Source of the DNA: Saprospiraceae bacterium
Lineage (GTDB): Bacteria > Bacteroidota > Bacteroidia > Chitinophagales > Saprospiraceae
Assembly: GCA_016715985.1 (NCBI GenBank)
Contig: JADJXD010000001.1
Location: 3,286,001-3,350,000 of the forward strand
Direction of reading: 5' to 3'
DNA: 64,000 bases
Position 1 is the first letter of the stretch. Each line of letters begins with the position of its first letter. Under the pieces are notes generated by a model. It was not told where the DNA came from, ran no database searches, and saw nothing but the letters and a program-made list of their open reading frames with translations. Positions 39,668 through 46,957 of the stretch are shown piece by piece. The translations under genes and the position numbers were made by a program.

Positions 39668-39787
39668 ATTTTTTTTTGCGCAAATATATTAAGATATTTG
39701 ATAATATATAAATTATTAATATACTATTTTATTAGACATGAACAGCCCTGGGTTTAAACCCGGGGTCAAAAATGGAAATATCACCTA

Positions 39788-39833
39788 ATTTTGGCGTGAT
39801 TTTTGCCTAAAAATGCAAAAATCATGACAAAAT
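39788..39833. terminator. 19-bp inverted repeat downstream of the anti-sigma gene
   Basis: ATTTTGGCGTGATTTTTGC (39788-39806) and GCAAAAATCATGACAAAAT (39815-39833) pair with two mismatches around an 8-base loop. It lies 28 bases past the stop of the minus-strand anti-sigma-like gene. No distinct T-run follows on that strand, so termination is possible but not certain. Confidence 0.4.
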
Positions 39834-39861
39834 TATCTCGAATTTACGTCAATATAATTTT

Positions 39862-40332
39862 TTAGTAAATAATTCCCGTATATTTTCTGATATCATTCAT
39901 TCTTTTCAAACTGAAATCAAGTAACGTCAATATTATAAAACTAAACGTTATCCACCCTGTAATGCTTATAATTTTTTCGTCCACAGATGGCAGAAATGAA
40001 AGCCATACTTCTGCATTTTCAGGAATTGTAAAGGCATAAATTATGATACTTATTGCTACCAATGAAAGTCCTAAAATCCAGGGCTTCGGCAATATTTCTA
40101 TATTTCTGTTTGCTTGTAATATTGACAATTCTTTAGCAATACTTTGAGTCATTTTAATGCTGGCCGATTCGTTCATTCGAACAAAAGAAACCGCTGCCAG
40201 TTGATTATTCAGATCGAGGATGGCATCAAACTGACTTTTGAATTGCGGGTCAGTTTTTAACAGATTTTGTACTTGTACATTTTCTTCATCGGTACAAATA
40301 CTGTCCACATATTTCCAGATTAATTCTTCCAT
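39862..40332 (-). CDS. Putative anti-sigma factor (membrane protein, 156 aa)
   Basis: I prefer the ATG at 40332 (MEELIWKYVDSICTDEENVQ), the usual beginning of Bacteroidota anti-sigma-like proteins; an alternative ATG at 40350 overlaps the sigma gene's stop. The N-terminal half is soluble and helical. Two hydrophobic segments follow (PWILGLSLVAISIIIYAF and ISITGWITFSFIILTLLDF). Its position directly after an ECF sigma gene, with an overlap or ten-base gap, supports a role in holding the sigma factor at the inner membrane. I do not see a zinc-binding HxxxCxxC anti-sigma motif, so the assignment rests on context and topology. Confidence 0.6.
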   Translation of the reverse strand: MEELIWKYVDSICTDEENVQVQNLLKTDPQFKSQFDAILDLNNQLAAVSFVRMNESASIKMTQSIAKELSILQANRNIEILPKPWILGLSLVAISIIIYAFTIPENAEVWLSFLPSVDEKIISITGWITFSFIILTLLDFSLKRMNDIRKYTGIIY

Positions 40333-40342
40333 GTAATACGTT

Positions 40343-40891
40343 TTATACATTTTCAAAATATTTAGCAGCATGTTGTGCCAGTTCTTTTCTGGCTCTGAAC
40401 AGCTTGATTTTTATATTACTTTCAGTGAGCCCGGTTATTTCAATGAGCTCTTTGATATTTTTTTCTTCCAGGTAAAAAAGTGAAATAATCAATCTGGATT
40501 CTTCTTCAAGATGCGATAATAACGATAAAATATTTCGCTTTGTTTCTTTTGAATTTATATCATCATCTGTGAGACCGGAATGAGCGATTTCACTCCCGCC
40601 ACTGATATCTGTTGTATATTTAATTTTACGTTTGTAGTCTATGGCCGTTCTGTATGCTATCGTGTAGCACCAACCTTTAAACGATGATTTTCTGTCATAA
40701 GATTCCAAAGCTCTCAAAACTTTCAGAACAGCATCCTGTGCTGCTTCTTCCGCTTCATGGGTATTCATCAGGATCTTAAAACAGATATTATACATAAATT
40801 GACCATAACTATCCACAAATGAGGTAATGGATTTCCGGTCTCCGCTGAGCAGGAGATTTATCTGTCGAGTATCCATTTCCAAATCCGCCAT
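40343..40891 (-). CDS. ECF-type RNA polymerase sigma factor (sigma-70 family)
   Basis: I start at the ATG at 40891 (MADLEMDTRQINLLLSGDRK; 182 aa); an upstream in-frame start would add 42 residues unlike the family. Sigma region 2 is visible in FVDSYGQFMYNICFKILMN, AEEAAQDAVLKVLRALESYD and SSFKGWCYTIAYRTAIDYKR. Region 4 is visible in LSHLEEESRLIISLFYLEEK, IKELIEITGLTESNIKIKLF and RARKELAQHA. It directs RNA polymerase to a set of promoters not identifiable here. It is co-transcribed with the anti-sigma-like gene and divergent from the DUF6249 protein at 41039 (147-bp gap), an arrangement common in Bacteroidota. Confidence 0.9.
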   Translation of the reverse strand: MADLEMDTRQINLLLSGDRKSITSFVDSYGQFMYNICFKILMNTHEAEEAAQDAVLKVLRALESYDRKSSFKGWCYTIAYRTAIDYKRKIKYTTDISGGSEIAHSGLTDDDINSKETKRNILSLLSHLEEESRLIISLFYLEEKNIKELIEITGLTESNIKIKLFRARKELAQHAAKYFENV

Positions 40892-41038
40892 AAAGCTGTT
40901 TCTGTCACAATATACGCAGGCTAAGGTAAGTCGGTTACAAATAAAACAAAAAATGAGTTGATAAAAAATATTTGGATTTCTGTAACCGGTCATTTGCAGA
41001 TTGCGTAATACTTTCAAACAAAAAATAAATTAAATATT

Positions 41039-41398
41039 ATGGCAAGCGAAATTATTGGTATTACCGGTTTTTTTATCACAATGATTGTATTGATAGTCTC
41101 TTACTTTAAAACCAGGCACAGAGAAAGGATGGCATTAATCAGTAGTGGCAGGACAGCAGATGTTTTGGACAGTAAAGATGTTGAATCTTACAGTGCATTG
41201 AAATTGGGTCTTTTATTGTTATCGATAGGCCTGGGTCTTATGATCGGTTTGATTTTTGATAGTATGTTTGGTACAGAACCTGCCGGTGTTTTTGTCAGTA
41301 TTTTGATTTTGGGAGGTATTTCTTTGATTTTTTACCACAGCTATGTTTCAGGTAAGCAAAAAAGAGAGCTACTTCAGGATGTGGAGGATATAGTCTGA
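41039..41398 (+). CDS. DUF6249-type small membrane protein
   Basis: The protein has 119 residues with three hydrophobic segments (IIGITGFFITMIVLIVSYF, LGLLLLSIGLGLMIGLIF, AGVFVSILILGGISLIFYH) and a basic loop after the first (KTRHRERMALI). The arrangement, with the RMALISSG motif, fits the DUF6249 family. It is divergent from the ECF sigma operon; proteins of this family often sit beside such sigma genes in Bacteroidota, so a link to envelope stress control is plausible. Biochemical role unknown. Confidence 0.65.
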   Translation: MASEIIGITGFFITMIVLIVSYFKTRHRERMALISSGRTADVLDSKDVESYSALKLGLLLLSIGLGLMIGLIFDSMFGTEPAGVFVSILILGGISLIFYHSYVSGKQKRELLQDVEDIV

Positions 41399-41698
41399 GA
41401 GGTTGGTGAATATGATAGGGTTAATGGTTGATAAAGTTGATGGTTGATAGGGCGACGTGGAAGAAGAGAATTTTATGCCTTGACCCGGTATTGGTTTAAA
41501 AGGAAAGCTACTCCACGGCCCGAAGGAAAATAGTTTGAGTGACTTACCTTCATATGCATAGCCATGATCGTGTAGTATAGTAGCCAAATTATCATCAGCT
41601 TTTGATATGGTTTGATATATACATTGTTTTATGGCGTACTGATAGCACCACGGTATGATGATACCTGACTGATCACCAAGAGTAAGTTTTAACCTCAT
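41369..41698 (-). pseudogene. cas6: Truncated cas6 (CRISPR endoribonuclease) remnant
   Basis: Residues 1 to about 80 have the Cas6 N-terminal signature: MRLKLTL, then PWCYQYAIKQCIYQTISKAD, LATILHDHGYAYEGKSLKLF and SFGPWSS. Functional Cas6 proteins are about 220-270 residues and end in a glycine-rich RNA-binding loop, which is absent. Recognisable sequence stops near 41455, where degenerate CAACCAT/ATGGTTGA simple repeats begin; the remaining residues to 41369 run antisense into the DUF6249 gene. No other cas gene and no CRISPR array is visible. I read it as a relic of a lost CRISPR-Cas locus. The assignment rests on motif memory only. Confidence 0.65.
41404..41450. repeat. Degenerate TGGTTGA simple repeat at the cas6 break point
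   Basis: GGTTAATGGTTGATAAAGTT plus GATGGTTGATAG is the reverse-strand version of the CAACCAT words that fill the repeat fields at 34211-34600 and 35250-35850. It lies between the end of the DUF6249 gene and the last Cas6-like codon. Confidence 0.6.
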
Positions 41699-41875
41699 AT
41701 TTTACAGTTATCGTTGTTTGTAAAAACTTGAATTCACGTTCATTTAAGAAATATGATTAATGAAATAAATTTTAGACAAATATTAATTGTTCGAATTTTA
41801 GTTCTGCAAATTATTTATTTAGGGTCTGCTGAAGGCATAAAAAAGTGAGTAAACATATATGCGTAATGGTTATAT

Positions 41876-42301
41876 TTGCACAATAAAGTGCAAGAGTATA
41901 TGGCAAAAGCTCAAAAAAGTCGTGCATCAAAGCTTCGATATCTTAGTCCGAGTGTGGTTCCATTACCTGGATTTGAGACTCCCTTTGACCAACATTTGGA
42001 CAAAAATAACAGGTGGGTAAAGTTGGCTCAACTCATACCTTGGGATAGCATAGTAAATATTTACTTGTCCAAGTTAAAGAATCAGAAACTGGGAGCTGAC
42101 AGCATAAATCCTCGTGTAGTGATAGGAGCTATGATTATCAAACATATTAATGATTTTAGTGACAGAGAGACCGTACTGCAAATACAGGAGAATGTCTACA
42201 TGCAGTATTTTATAGGCTTTAGTAGTTTTAGTAATCAAGCACCATTTGATGCTTCACTTTTCGTAGAGTTTCGTAATCGTTTAGGTGGAAGATATCAATA
42301 A
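41876..42301 (+). CDS. IS1182/IS5-type transposase, N-terminal fragment (141 aa as read)
   Basis: Contains the DUF772-type N-terminal domain: LVKLAQLIPWD-like sequence WVKLAQLIPWDSIVNIYLSK, NPRVVIGAMIIKHINDF and QENVYMQYFIGFSSFSNQAP. It ends in GGRYQ after a one-base displacement near 42285; the intended continuation is (G)VEDINKINEKIVKIYQQS in the next frame. Confidence 0.7.
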   Translation: MHNKVQEYMAKAQKSRASKLRYLSPSVVPLPGFETPFDQHLDKNNRWVKLAQLIPWDSIVNIYLSKLKNQKLGADSINPRVVIGAMIIKHINDFSDRETVLQIQENVYMQYFIGFSSFSNQAPFDASLFVEFRNRLGGRYQ

Positions 42302-42743
42302 AATAAACGAAAAGATTGTAAAAATCTATCAACAATCGATTGACGAGAGTAGCGAAGATGGAAACATAAAAAATGATACTGTTGAACATAAAGATAAATC
42401 TGAAGCAATTCCTCCGGAGGTTAGTGTACCCACACAAGATGACGTGACACAATCAACGACAGTCTCCGACGAAGTAGAAAAAGTAAATGTAATACGTGAT
42501 AAAAAAGTAGAATTACGTGGTTCACTGATCATGGATGCGACGGTATGTCCGCAGGAGATAGCATATCCTACAGATTTGGATTTGCTAAATGAATCTCGGG
42601 AACAGTCTGAGAAGTTAATAGATGGATTGATGGATTACATAAGAGAATGGACCGCATTGAAAATAAAAAAGCCGAGGACGTACAGGAAGGTAGCACGCAC
42701 ACATTATTTGAAGATAGCGCAAAGAAGACCGAAGCCGCTCTGA
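42285..42743 (+). CDS. IS1182/IS5-type transposase, second fragment (152 aa as read)
   Basis: An acidic low-complexity insert (residues about 15-75, many D, E, S and V) leads to the first catalytic block ELRGSLIMDATVCPQEIAYP with TDLDLLNESREQSEKLID. It ends at RRPKPL after another displacement near 42720-42745. It is not an independent gene. Confidence 0.65.
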   Translation: MEDINKINEKIVKIYQQSIDESSEDGNIKNDTVEHKDKSEAIPPEVSVPTQDDVTQSTTVSDEVEKVNVIRDKKVELRGSLIMDATVCPQEIAYPTDLDLLNESREQSEKLIDGLMDYIREWTALKIKKPRTYRKVARTHYLKIAQRRPKPL

Positions 42744-43022
42744 AATTAGAAAAGGAATCAGGCAGCAACTACAATACCTCAAAAGAAATATTAAACATCT
42801 TCACTGGCTGTTGGATCAAATAGGAGTGATTGTATTTGATAAAAAGGCATATAAGTATTTTTTGGTGATTCAACATTTGTACGACCAACAAAAGACTATG
42901 TATGATACCAAGACACATAGTATTGAAAACCGTATAGTGAGTATCCACCAACCACATGTGAGACCAATAAAGAGGGGAAGAAAAATTCGGATACAGAATT
43001 TGGAGCAAAGATACAATCTAGC

Positions 43023-43532
43023 TTGATGGACGGATTTGTGTTTATAGACGAGTTGAACTGGGAAGCATTTAATGAGGGTACAAGATTAAAATTGAGTGTA
43101 GAAAACTACAAAAGGCGACTGGGCTATTATCCCCAAAAAGTATTGGCGGATAAGATATATTGTACGAGAGAGAATCGAAACTTCCTCAAAGAAATGGGTA
43201 TAGAGCTACGGGCAAAACCATTAGGAAGACCGAAGGCATTGTCAAATCAAGTAAGACCCGGAGAAAGAAATCCCATTGAAGGAAAGTTTGGTCAGGCAAA
43301 GCGGGGGTATGGTCTTGACAAGATAAGAGCAAAGCTGGCTTCAACGAGTGAATCATGGATTTCCACCATTATACTGGTGCTCAACCTAGTCAAGTTGGCT
43401 GGGACAGCACTGTATTGCCTAACACAAAGCATTGTAAAACATTTTAAGCAATGGTGTACCTTGCAGGTAAATCAGTTGTTATTAATATTGTTGAGTATGG
43501 TCCAGCCCAGAAAGTACTGGGGATCAGGTTGA
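43023..43532 (+). CDS. IS1182/IS5-type transposase, C-terminal fragment (169 aa as read)
   Basis: The frame is open upstream to about 42995 (EFGAKIQSSL). It carries YYPQKVLADKIYCTRENRNF and the conserved RNPIEGKFGQAKRGYGLDKI block of IS5/IS1182 transposases, then hydrophobic helices. The preceding fragment (42811-43026, QPHVRPIKRGRKIRIQNLEQ) overlaps it by four bases in the wrong frame. Confidence 0.7.
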   Translation: MMDGFVFIDELNWEAFNEGTRLKLSVENYKRRLGYYPQKVLADKIYCTRENRNFLKEMGIELRAKPLGRPKALSNQVRPGERNPIEGKFGQAKRGYGLDKIRAKLASTSESWISTIILVLNLVKLAGTALYCLTQSIVKHFKQWCTLQVNQLLLILLSMVQPRKYWGSG

Positions 43533-43555
43533 ACTTCCGACATATTCAGCAGACC

Positions 43556-43873
43556 CTATTTAAGTATTAACAATGAGGAACTTTCATCTCTCACAAAATC
43601 CTGCATACTTTTATTGTATTTATTAACAAATGCCTTTAGATCGGAAGTTTTTAAATTGCCACAAGTTAATTTTATAACTTTAGGAGGATGACCATAGTAA
43701 TTGGAAAGATCCTCAAAATCCTGATCCTTTGTAAGAATACATAGATTATTTTCTTTGCAGTATTTCCAGATACTGATATCATCTAAAGACTCAAATCCCA
43801 GATCAACGGTATGAACTGAATAGCCTTCAAAACATTGTTTTAAAGATCTTGGCAAATTGTTGTCTATGAACAT
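43556..43873 (-). CDS. DUF5615 PIN-like toxin
   Basis: The protein has 105 residues. FIDNNLPRSL at the N-terminus, then the HTVDLGFESLDDISIWKYCK and LCILTKDQDFEDL motifs supply the conserved acidic residues (D4, the ED/DD pair and D51/D54-type positions) of the Mut7-C/DUF5615 PIN-like nuclease family. This family is paired with DUF433 antitoxins, and a DUF433 gene lies just upstream. The last codon and stop (AAA TAG) abut the right end of the IS1182-type element; before insertion the stop would have been TAA at the same place, so the protein is unchanged. Ribonuclease activity is inferred from the family. Confidence 0.8.
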   Translation of the reverse strand: MFIDNNLPRSLKQCFEGYSVHTVDLGFESLDDISIWKYCKENNLCILTKDQDFEDLSNYYGHPPKVIKLTCGNLKTSDLKAFVNKYNKSMQDFVRDESSSLLILK

Positions 43874-43998
43874 TGATTTCAGTTTAATTTTGTAAAGTTA
43901 CTCACTCGAATATAAGCACAAAACACGATAAATCTAAGGACAAAATGAGTTACATATTATATGATTGAAACAATATGATATTAATATTGAATTTATAA

Positions 43999-44223
43999 TC
44001 AGTCCATTATAGCATATGTATTTTTTTCTTCTTTTTTGGCTGCATAATCCAGACAAGCCAGAATGTCTTCTTTTTCAAGTTGTGGCCATTCTTCGAGTAT
44101 TTCTTCAATCGTCATTCCCGATGCCAGATATCCTAATACATCACTAACCATAAATCTCAAACCTCTGATACATGCTTTACCTGATTTTTTACCTGGTTCT
44201 TTTGTTATACGTTCGTTGATCAT
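43999..44223 (-). CDS. DUF433 antitoxin
   Basis: 74 residues: INERITKEPGKKSGKACIRG, then LRFMVSDVLGYLASGMTIEE, ILEEWPQLEKEDILACLDYA and AKKEE. This is the full DUF433 pattern (GxPCIRG-R-V-V-D-V-L--L--G-S-EEIL--YP-L---DI-A-L-YA). The central part is a winged or helix-turn-helix DNA-binding fold, so it probably represses its own operon. It precedes the DUF5615 gene by 125 bp rather than the usual few bases, suggesting the toxin may have its own promoter or that the spacer has expanded. Confidence 0.85.
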   Translation of the reverse strand: MINERITKEPGKKSGKACIRGLRFMVSDVLGYLASGMTIEEILEEWPQLEKEDILACLDYAAKKEEKNTYAIMD

Positions 44224-44407
44224 AATATTTTACTTTTGTACAAATTTAATTATTTTGTGTTTCAATTCCAAATTTTTATTTTGCTTGGTTCGAAAGCTGA
44301 TTGTTCTTATTTCACTTTCTTACATTTTATGATCATTTCTTCTTAATCCAGCAAAAAAATATAGTCTTGATGTTTTAGGCATCTCACATTACCTTTGAAT
44401 CATTCAC

Positions 44408-44809
44408 TTACTGATGACTATATATCCTAAACCCCACTAATGGATATTCAGGGGCTTCCAGATTGATGTCCGATATCTCAGATGTAAAATGGCCATGTCC
44501 TATGTCCATCATGCGACTCAGAATGTCGTTGTCATCCATGGAAATATAACCGAGTTTTGTGTTTTGATAGTGTATAGCAATCGCACATTCATCAAAGCTG
44601 TTGTCAGGCTCTCTGATCAATGTGAGACTTTCTCCCTCCTGCATCTGCGGGATGAGAGATATTCCGGAATAGTATTGCGTCCCATACACATAAGAATGAT
44701 ATAATTCTTTTTTTTCGGAAAACTTTTTGTCTTTGCTAAAAAGTAATTTTTGTAATCCACCTGCCAATCCTACAGTTATCATGTTTTTAAGAAAAGCGAT
44801 TCTGTTCAT
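44408..44809 (-). CDS. HIRAN-domain protein with N-terminal signal-like segment
   Basis: The protein has 133 residues. Residues about 40-130 match the HIRAN domain: YVYGTQYYSGISLIPQMQEG, LTLIREPDNSFDECAIAIHY, TKLGYISMDDNDILSRMMDI. HIRAN domains bind DNA ends in helicases, and stand-alone copies occur in bacteria. The N-terminus (MNRIAFLKNMITVGLAGGLQ) looks like a Tat-type signal of the NRREFLK kind but lacks the second arginine, so export is uncertain. The gene is isolated; its role is unknown. Confidence 0.75.
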   Translation of the reverse strand: MNRIAFLKNMITVGLAGGLQKLLFSKDKKFSEKKELYHSYVYGTQYYSGISLIPQMQEGESLTLIREPDNSFDECAIAIHYQNTKLGYISMDDNDILSRMMDIGHGHFTSEISDINLEAPEYPLVGFRIYSHQ

Positions 44810-45024
44810 CTCTGTTGTTTTAAGTTGTTTTAAAAAGTAGGAAGAACCGGATGAGTTGAATTCAGGATACAGAAAATCCTTTTGTATGCAGTATTTTAGA
44901 ATTTATCCCGTCCTTATTACCGGATAAAATTAAACTATTAATTCCAAAAAGTCAATATTTAATTTTGATTTTTTGCAGTTTTTCTTTTCCTGCCGGATAT
45001 TATGACTACATTATATTAACCTCC

Positions 45025-46236
45025 TTACTTCCCGATCCAGGATGCCGGGTTGAGCTTGGTTTTGTTTTTCCACAACTCAAAATGGAGCTCACTTTTGCCA
45101 TTACTTTCAGCAGTAAGCTTTCCGATGGTTTGACCCCGTTTCAGTTTTTGACCTTTGCTGACTGTGGCTTCATCTACTTTGGAATACACAGTGTAATAAT
45201 TGCCGTGCCGAATGATGATCATATTTTTGTACCCGGGTATATTAGTGACACCGACTACCTCGCCGTCAAAGACACATTTGACATCGTCATTGCCGGGTAA
45301 AGTGATATCAATACCATTGTTGGATATTTCTAATGATTTGATGGTGGGGTGGGGATGTGTACCGAATTTTCCGGTGATCGTTCCTTTGCTCACAGGCCAG
45401 GGAAGAGATCCTTTATTTTTAGCAAAATCACTGTTGTTTATTTCGGTTTTCTTTTTGCTTTCGGGCTTGGTTTTTTCGGCATCTTTTGCTTTGGCGAGTT
45501 CTGCAAGGATTACTTTTTCAATGGCGGTATTCAGATTTTCTCTTTCTTTTTCTCTTTTTACCAAGGATGTCTGTAATTTTTGTTCCTCAGCACTTAGCTT
45601 TTTGACGAGTTTATCTTTTTCCTGTTGTTCTTTGGTGAGTTTACTGACGTTTTCTTCCGTTTGAACCATGATTTGTAATCTTTCGGTCTTTGACTTTTCA
45701 ATAGCCTGATTTTTATCAGTGATTTGCTGGGTGAGAAGATTTATTTCTTCTGCTTTTTGTTTTGAAAAACTATCAAACTGACTCAGATATTTCCATCGTA
45801 GAAAAAGATTGTTCAGGTTTTGTGCTGAGAGGAGATAGGACCATCGGGAATTACTCATTTTGCGGAGGTATCCTGCCCGCAGTATTCCGGCATATTGTTC
45901 ATTCAGCGTTTGTTCTCTTTGATGAAGAGAGTCTAATGAAACCAGATTTTTTTGGATGGCTTTGTCATTCGCATCGACTTCGTTCTTTAATGTGTTGATT
46001 AGTTTCTTACGGGTAGTCATCTGCTCTTCCAATGCTTTCAGCTGAGCGATTCCCTGTGCTTTATTTTTTCGGGTGTTGTCTAATACCTTACTGGTTTTTT
46101 CGATTTCTTTAATGATATCCATACGCTGTTTTTCCAGCTCCTTTCTGGACTGTGCAGAAATTGTGATGCTACACAAAAGTATGACGGATATCAGATATAC
46201 TTTATTCAACGGCACGATAGTTTTTAGGTATTTCAA
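45025..46236 (-). CDS. EnvC-like murein hydrolase activator (coiled coil plus degenerate LytM/M23)
   Basis: The protein has 403 residues. The signal peptide ends LCSITISAQ. Residues about 30-260 are long, charged coiled-coil helices (QRMDIIKEIEKTSKVLDNTR, QQITDKNQAIEKSKTERLQI). Residues about 285-400 form a LytM/peptidase M23 fold (LPWPVSKGTITGKFG, VKCVFDGEVVGVTNIPGYKN, MIIIRHGNYYTVYSKVD, LKRGQTIGKL). Two zinc ligands appear lost: the HxxxD histidine is Asn in NNGIDITLP, and the first His of HxH is Glu in SELHFELW. As in E. coli EnvC, it is probably a non-catalytic activator of amidases in the periplasm. The ATG at 46236 overlaps the upstream gene by 35 bases; a TTG at 46209 is an alternative. 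Confidence 0.85.
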   Translation of the reverse strand: MKYLKTIVPLNKVYLISVILLCSITISAQSRKELEKQRMDIIKEIEKTSKVLDNTRKNKAQGIAQLKALEEQMTTRKKLINTLKNEVDANDKAIQKNLVSLDSLHQREQTLNEQYAGILRAGYLRKMSNSRWSYLLSAQNLNNLFLRWKYLSQFDSFSKQKAEEINLLTQQITDKNQAIEKSKTERLQIMVQTEENVSKLTKEQQEKDKLVKKLSAEEQKLQTSLVKREKERENLNTAIEKVILAELAKAKDAEKTKPESKKKTEINNSDFAKNKGSLPWPVSKGTITGKFGTHPHPTIKSLEISNNGIDITLPGNDDVKCVFDGEVVGVTNIPGYKNMIIIRHGNYYTVYSKVDEATVSKGQKLKRGQTIGKLTAESNGKSELHFELWKNKTKLNPASWIGK

Positions 46237-46957
46237 ATTTTATTTCTTTCGGAACATCGACTTCGATTTCAGAAAATTTCAGATACATACTTGCATCTTC
46301 CTTGTAAGAATATGGAAATGTAAGTCTGCGCTCATAAGCCATAATACAGCCATTGGGCAATTTACGATAGTCGCTGTATTCAGCCTTAGCAGTTCTGTTC
46401 ATTTTGTCGGTTATCACTGTTCTGTCTAATTGCATTGTATATGCATTGATGTAATATTGTATCAACATATCATCCACATTGGCTTTAAGTATATACCATA
46501 TTGAATCTTTTTTTATTTCTATCTGATCTGATTCAGGAAGGATGACATTGCCGTACATGAGTTGCTGCAAGTCCTGAAAATCAGGTGAAATAGAAATGAC
46601 TTCATTCAGTTGGGATATATTTCCGGTATAATACTCTCCGAGCCATCTGTTTAAAAGAACAAATTTATCTTTATCCACCTGAAGTCTGGCAGCTTCGATT
46701 CCAAATTTTTTAACTGCGATCCAGACAATACTGTCTTTTTTCATTCTTACCTGCATCGATCCGCTGATATTTTCATCAGGTGATTTCAGCTCCGTTCCGG
46801 CTTTACCGCTAAACCATGTAAAGTCAAAATTTCTTTGCAGCAAAATATTGATAAGGTCAGTACGGGATCTTTCCGGCGGCGGTCCCTGGTACAGTTTTTT
46901 GGAACAACTGCCAAAAAAGAGCAGAGCCGTTATGGATATTATATAAAGGAACTTCAT
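46202..46957 (-). CDS. DUF4292 lipoprotein
   Basis: 251 residues with a lipoprotein signal (ISITALLFFGSCSKK; lipidated Cys at residue 18). The mature sequence matches DUF4292 (FDFTWFSGKAGTELKSPDEN, SIVWIAVKKFGIEAARLQVD, FVLLNRWLGEYYTGNISQLN), which resembles LolB/LolA-like half-barrels that bind lipid or lipoprotein. Its ATG overlaps the TGA of the TPR gene (TGATG), and its end overlaps the EnvC-like gene, so the three are translationally coupled. A role in outer-membrane lipoprotein or envelope assembly is inference. Confidence 0.85.
   Translation of the reverse strand: MKFLYIISITALLFFGSCSKKLYQGPPPERSRTDLINILLQRNFDFTWFSGKAGTELKSPDENISGSMQVRMKKDSIVWIAVKKFGIEAARLQVDKDKFVLLNRWLGEYYTGNISQLNEVISISPDFQDLQQLMYGNVILPESDQIEIKKDSIWYILKANVDDMLIQYYINAYTMQLDRTVITDKMNRTAKAEYSDYRKLPNGCIMAYERRLTFPYSYKEDASMYLKFSEIEVDVPKEIKFEIPKNYRAVE

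Larger units (their letters stand above)
38522..39765 (-). mobile_element. ISAs1-family-like insertion element, 1244 bp
   Basis: A transposase gene is bounded by perfect 25-bp inverted copies: CCCCGGGTTTAAACCCAGGG plus CTGTT at 38522-38546 and its reverse complement at 39741-39765. Each copy is itself a palindrome around GGGTTTAAACCC. The size is right for ISAs1 elements. I found no clear 8-bp target duplication (ATTTGTAG on the left, TCAAAAAT on the right). The palindromes may therefore be the element's ends or pre-existing repeats it entered. Confidence 0.65.
41876..43532 (+). pseudogene. IS1182/IS5-type transposase with three frameshifts
   Basis: The pieces join in order: residues from 41876 (LRYLSPSVVPLPGFETPFDQ, VIGAMIIKHINDFSDRETVL), a second frame from about 42285 (ELRGSLIMDATVCPQEIAYP, SREQSEKLIDGLMDYIRE), a third from about 42745 (RQQLQYLKRNIKHLHWLLDQ, RIVSIHQPHVRPIKRG), and a fourth from about 42995 (EFGAKIQSSLMDGFVFIDEL, YPQKVLADKIYCTRENRNFL, NPIEGKFGQAKRGYGLDKIR). 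DDE residues are expected in the DATV, ADKIY and EGKFG blocks. The third break is one missing A in an A5 run at 42982-42986 (A6 restores KNSDTEFGAK). The first two are not in simple homopolymers, so the copy may be partly decayed. Confidence 0.85.
41821..43557 (+). mobile_element. Complete IS1182/IS5-type insertion sequence, 1737 bp
   Basis: Terminal inverted repeats AGGGTCTGCTGAA (41821-41833) and TTCAGCAGACCCT (43545-43557) are perfect over 13 bp. The tetranucleotide ATTT directly flanks both ends (41817-41820 and 43558-43561), a likely target duplication. Inside is one transposase in the plus orientation, broken by three frameshifts. The left end lies 122 bp upstream of the cas6 remnant start; the right end falls exactly on the stop codon of the DUF5615 gene. 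Confidence 0.85.

Noticed and set aside
44900..44931. AATTTATCC/GGATAAAATT hairpin as terminator of the EnvC operon
   Set aside because: No T-run follows on the minus strand and it lies about 95 bases past the stop; too weak to call.
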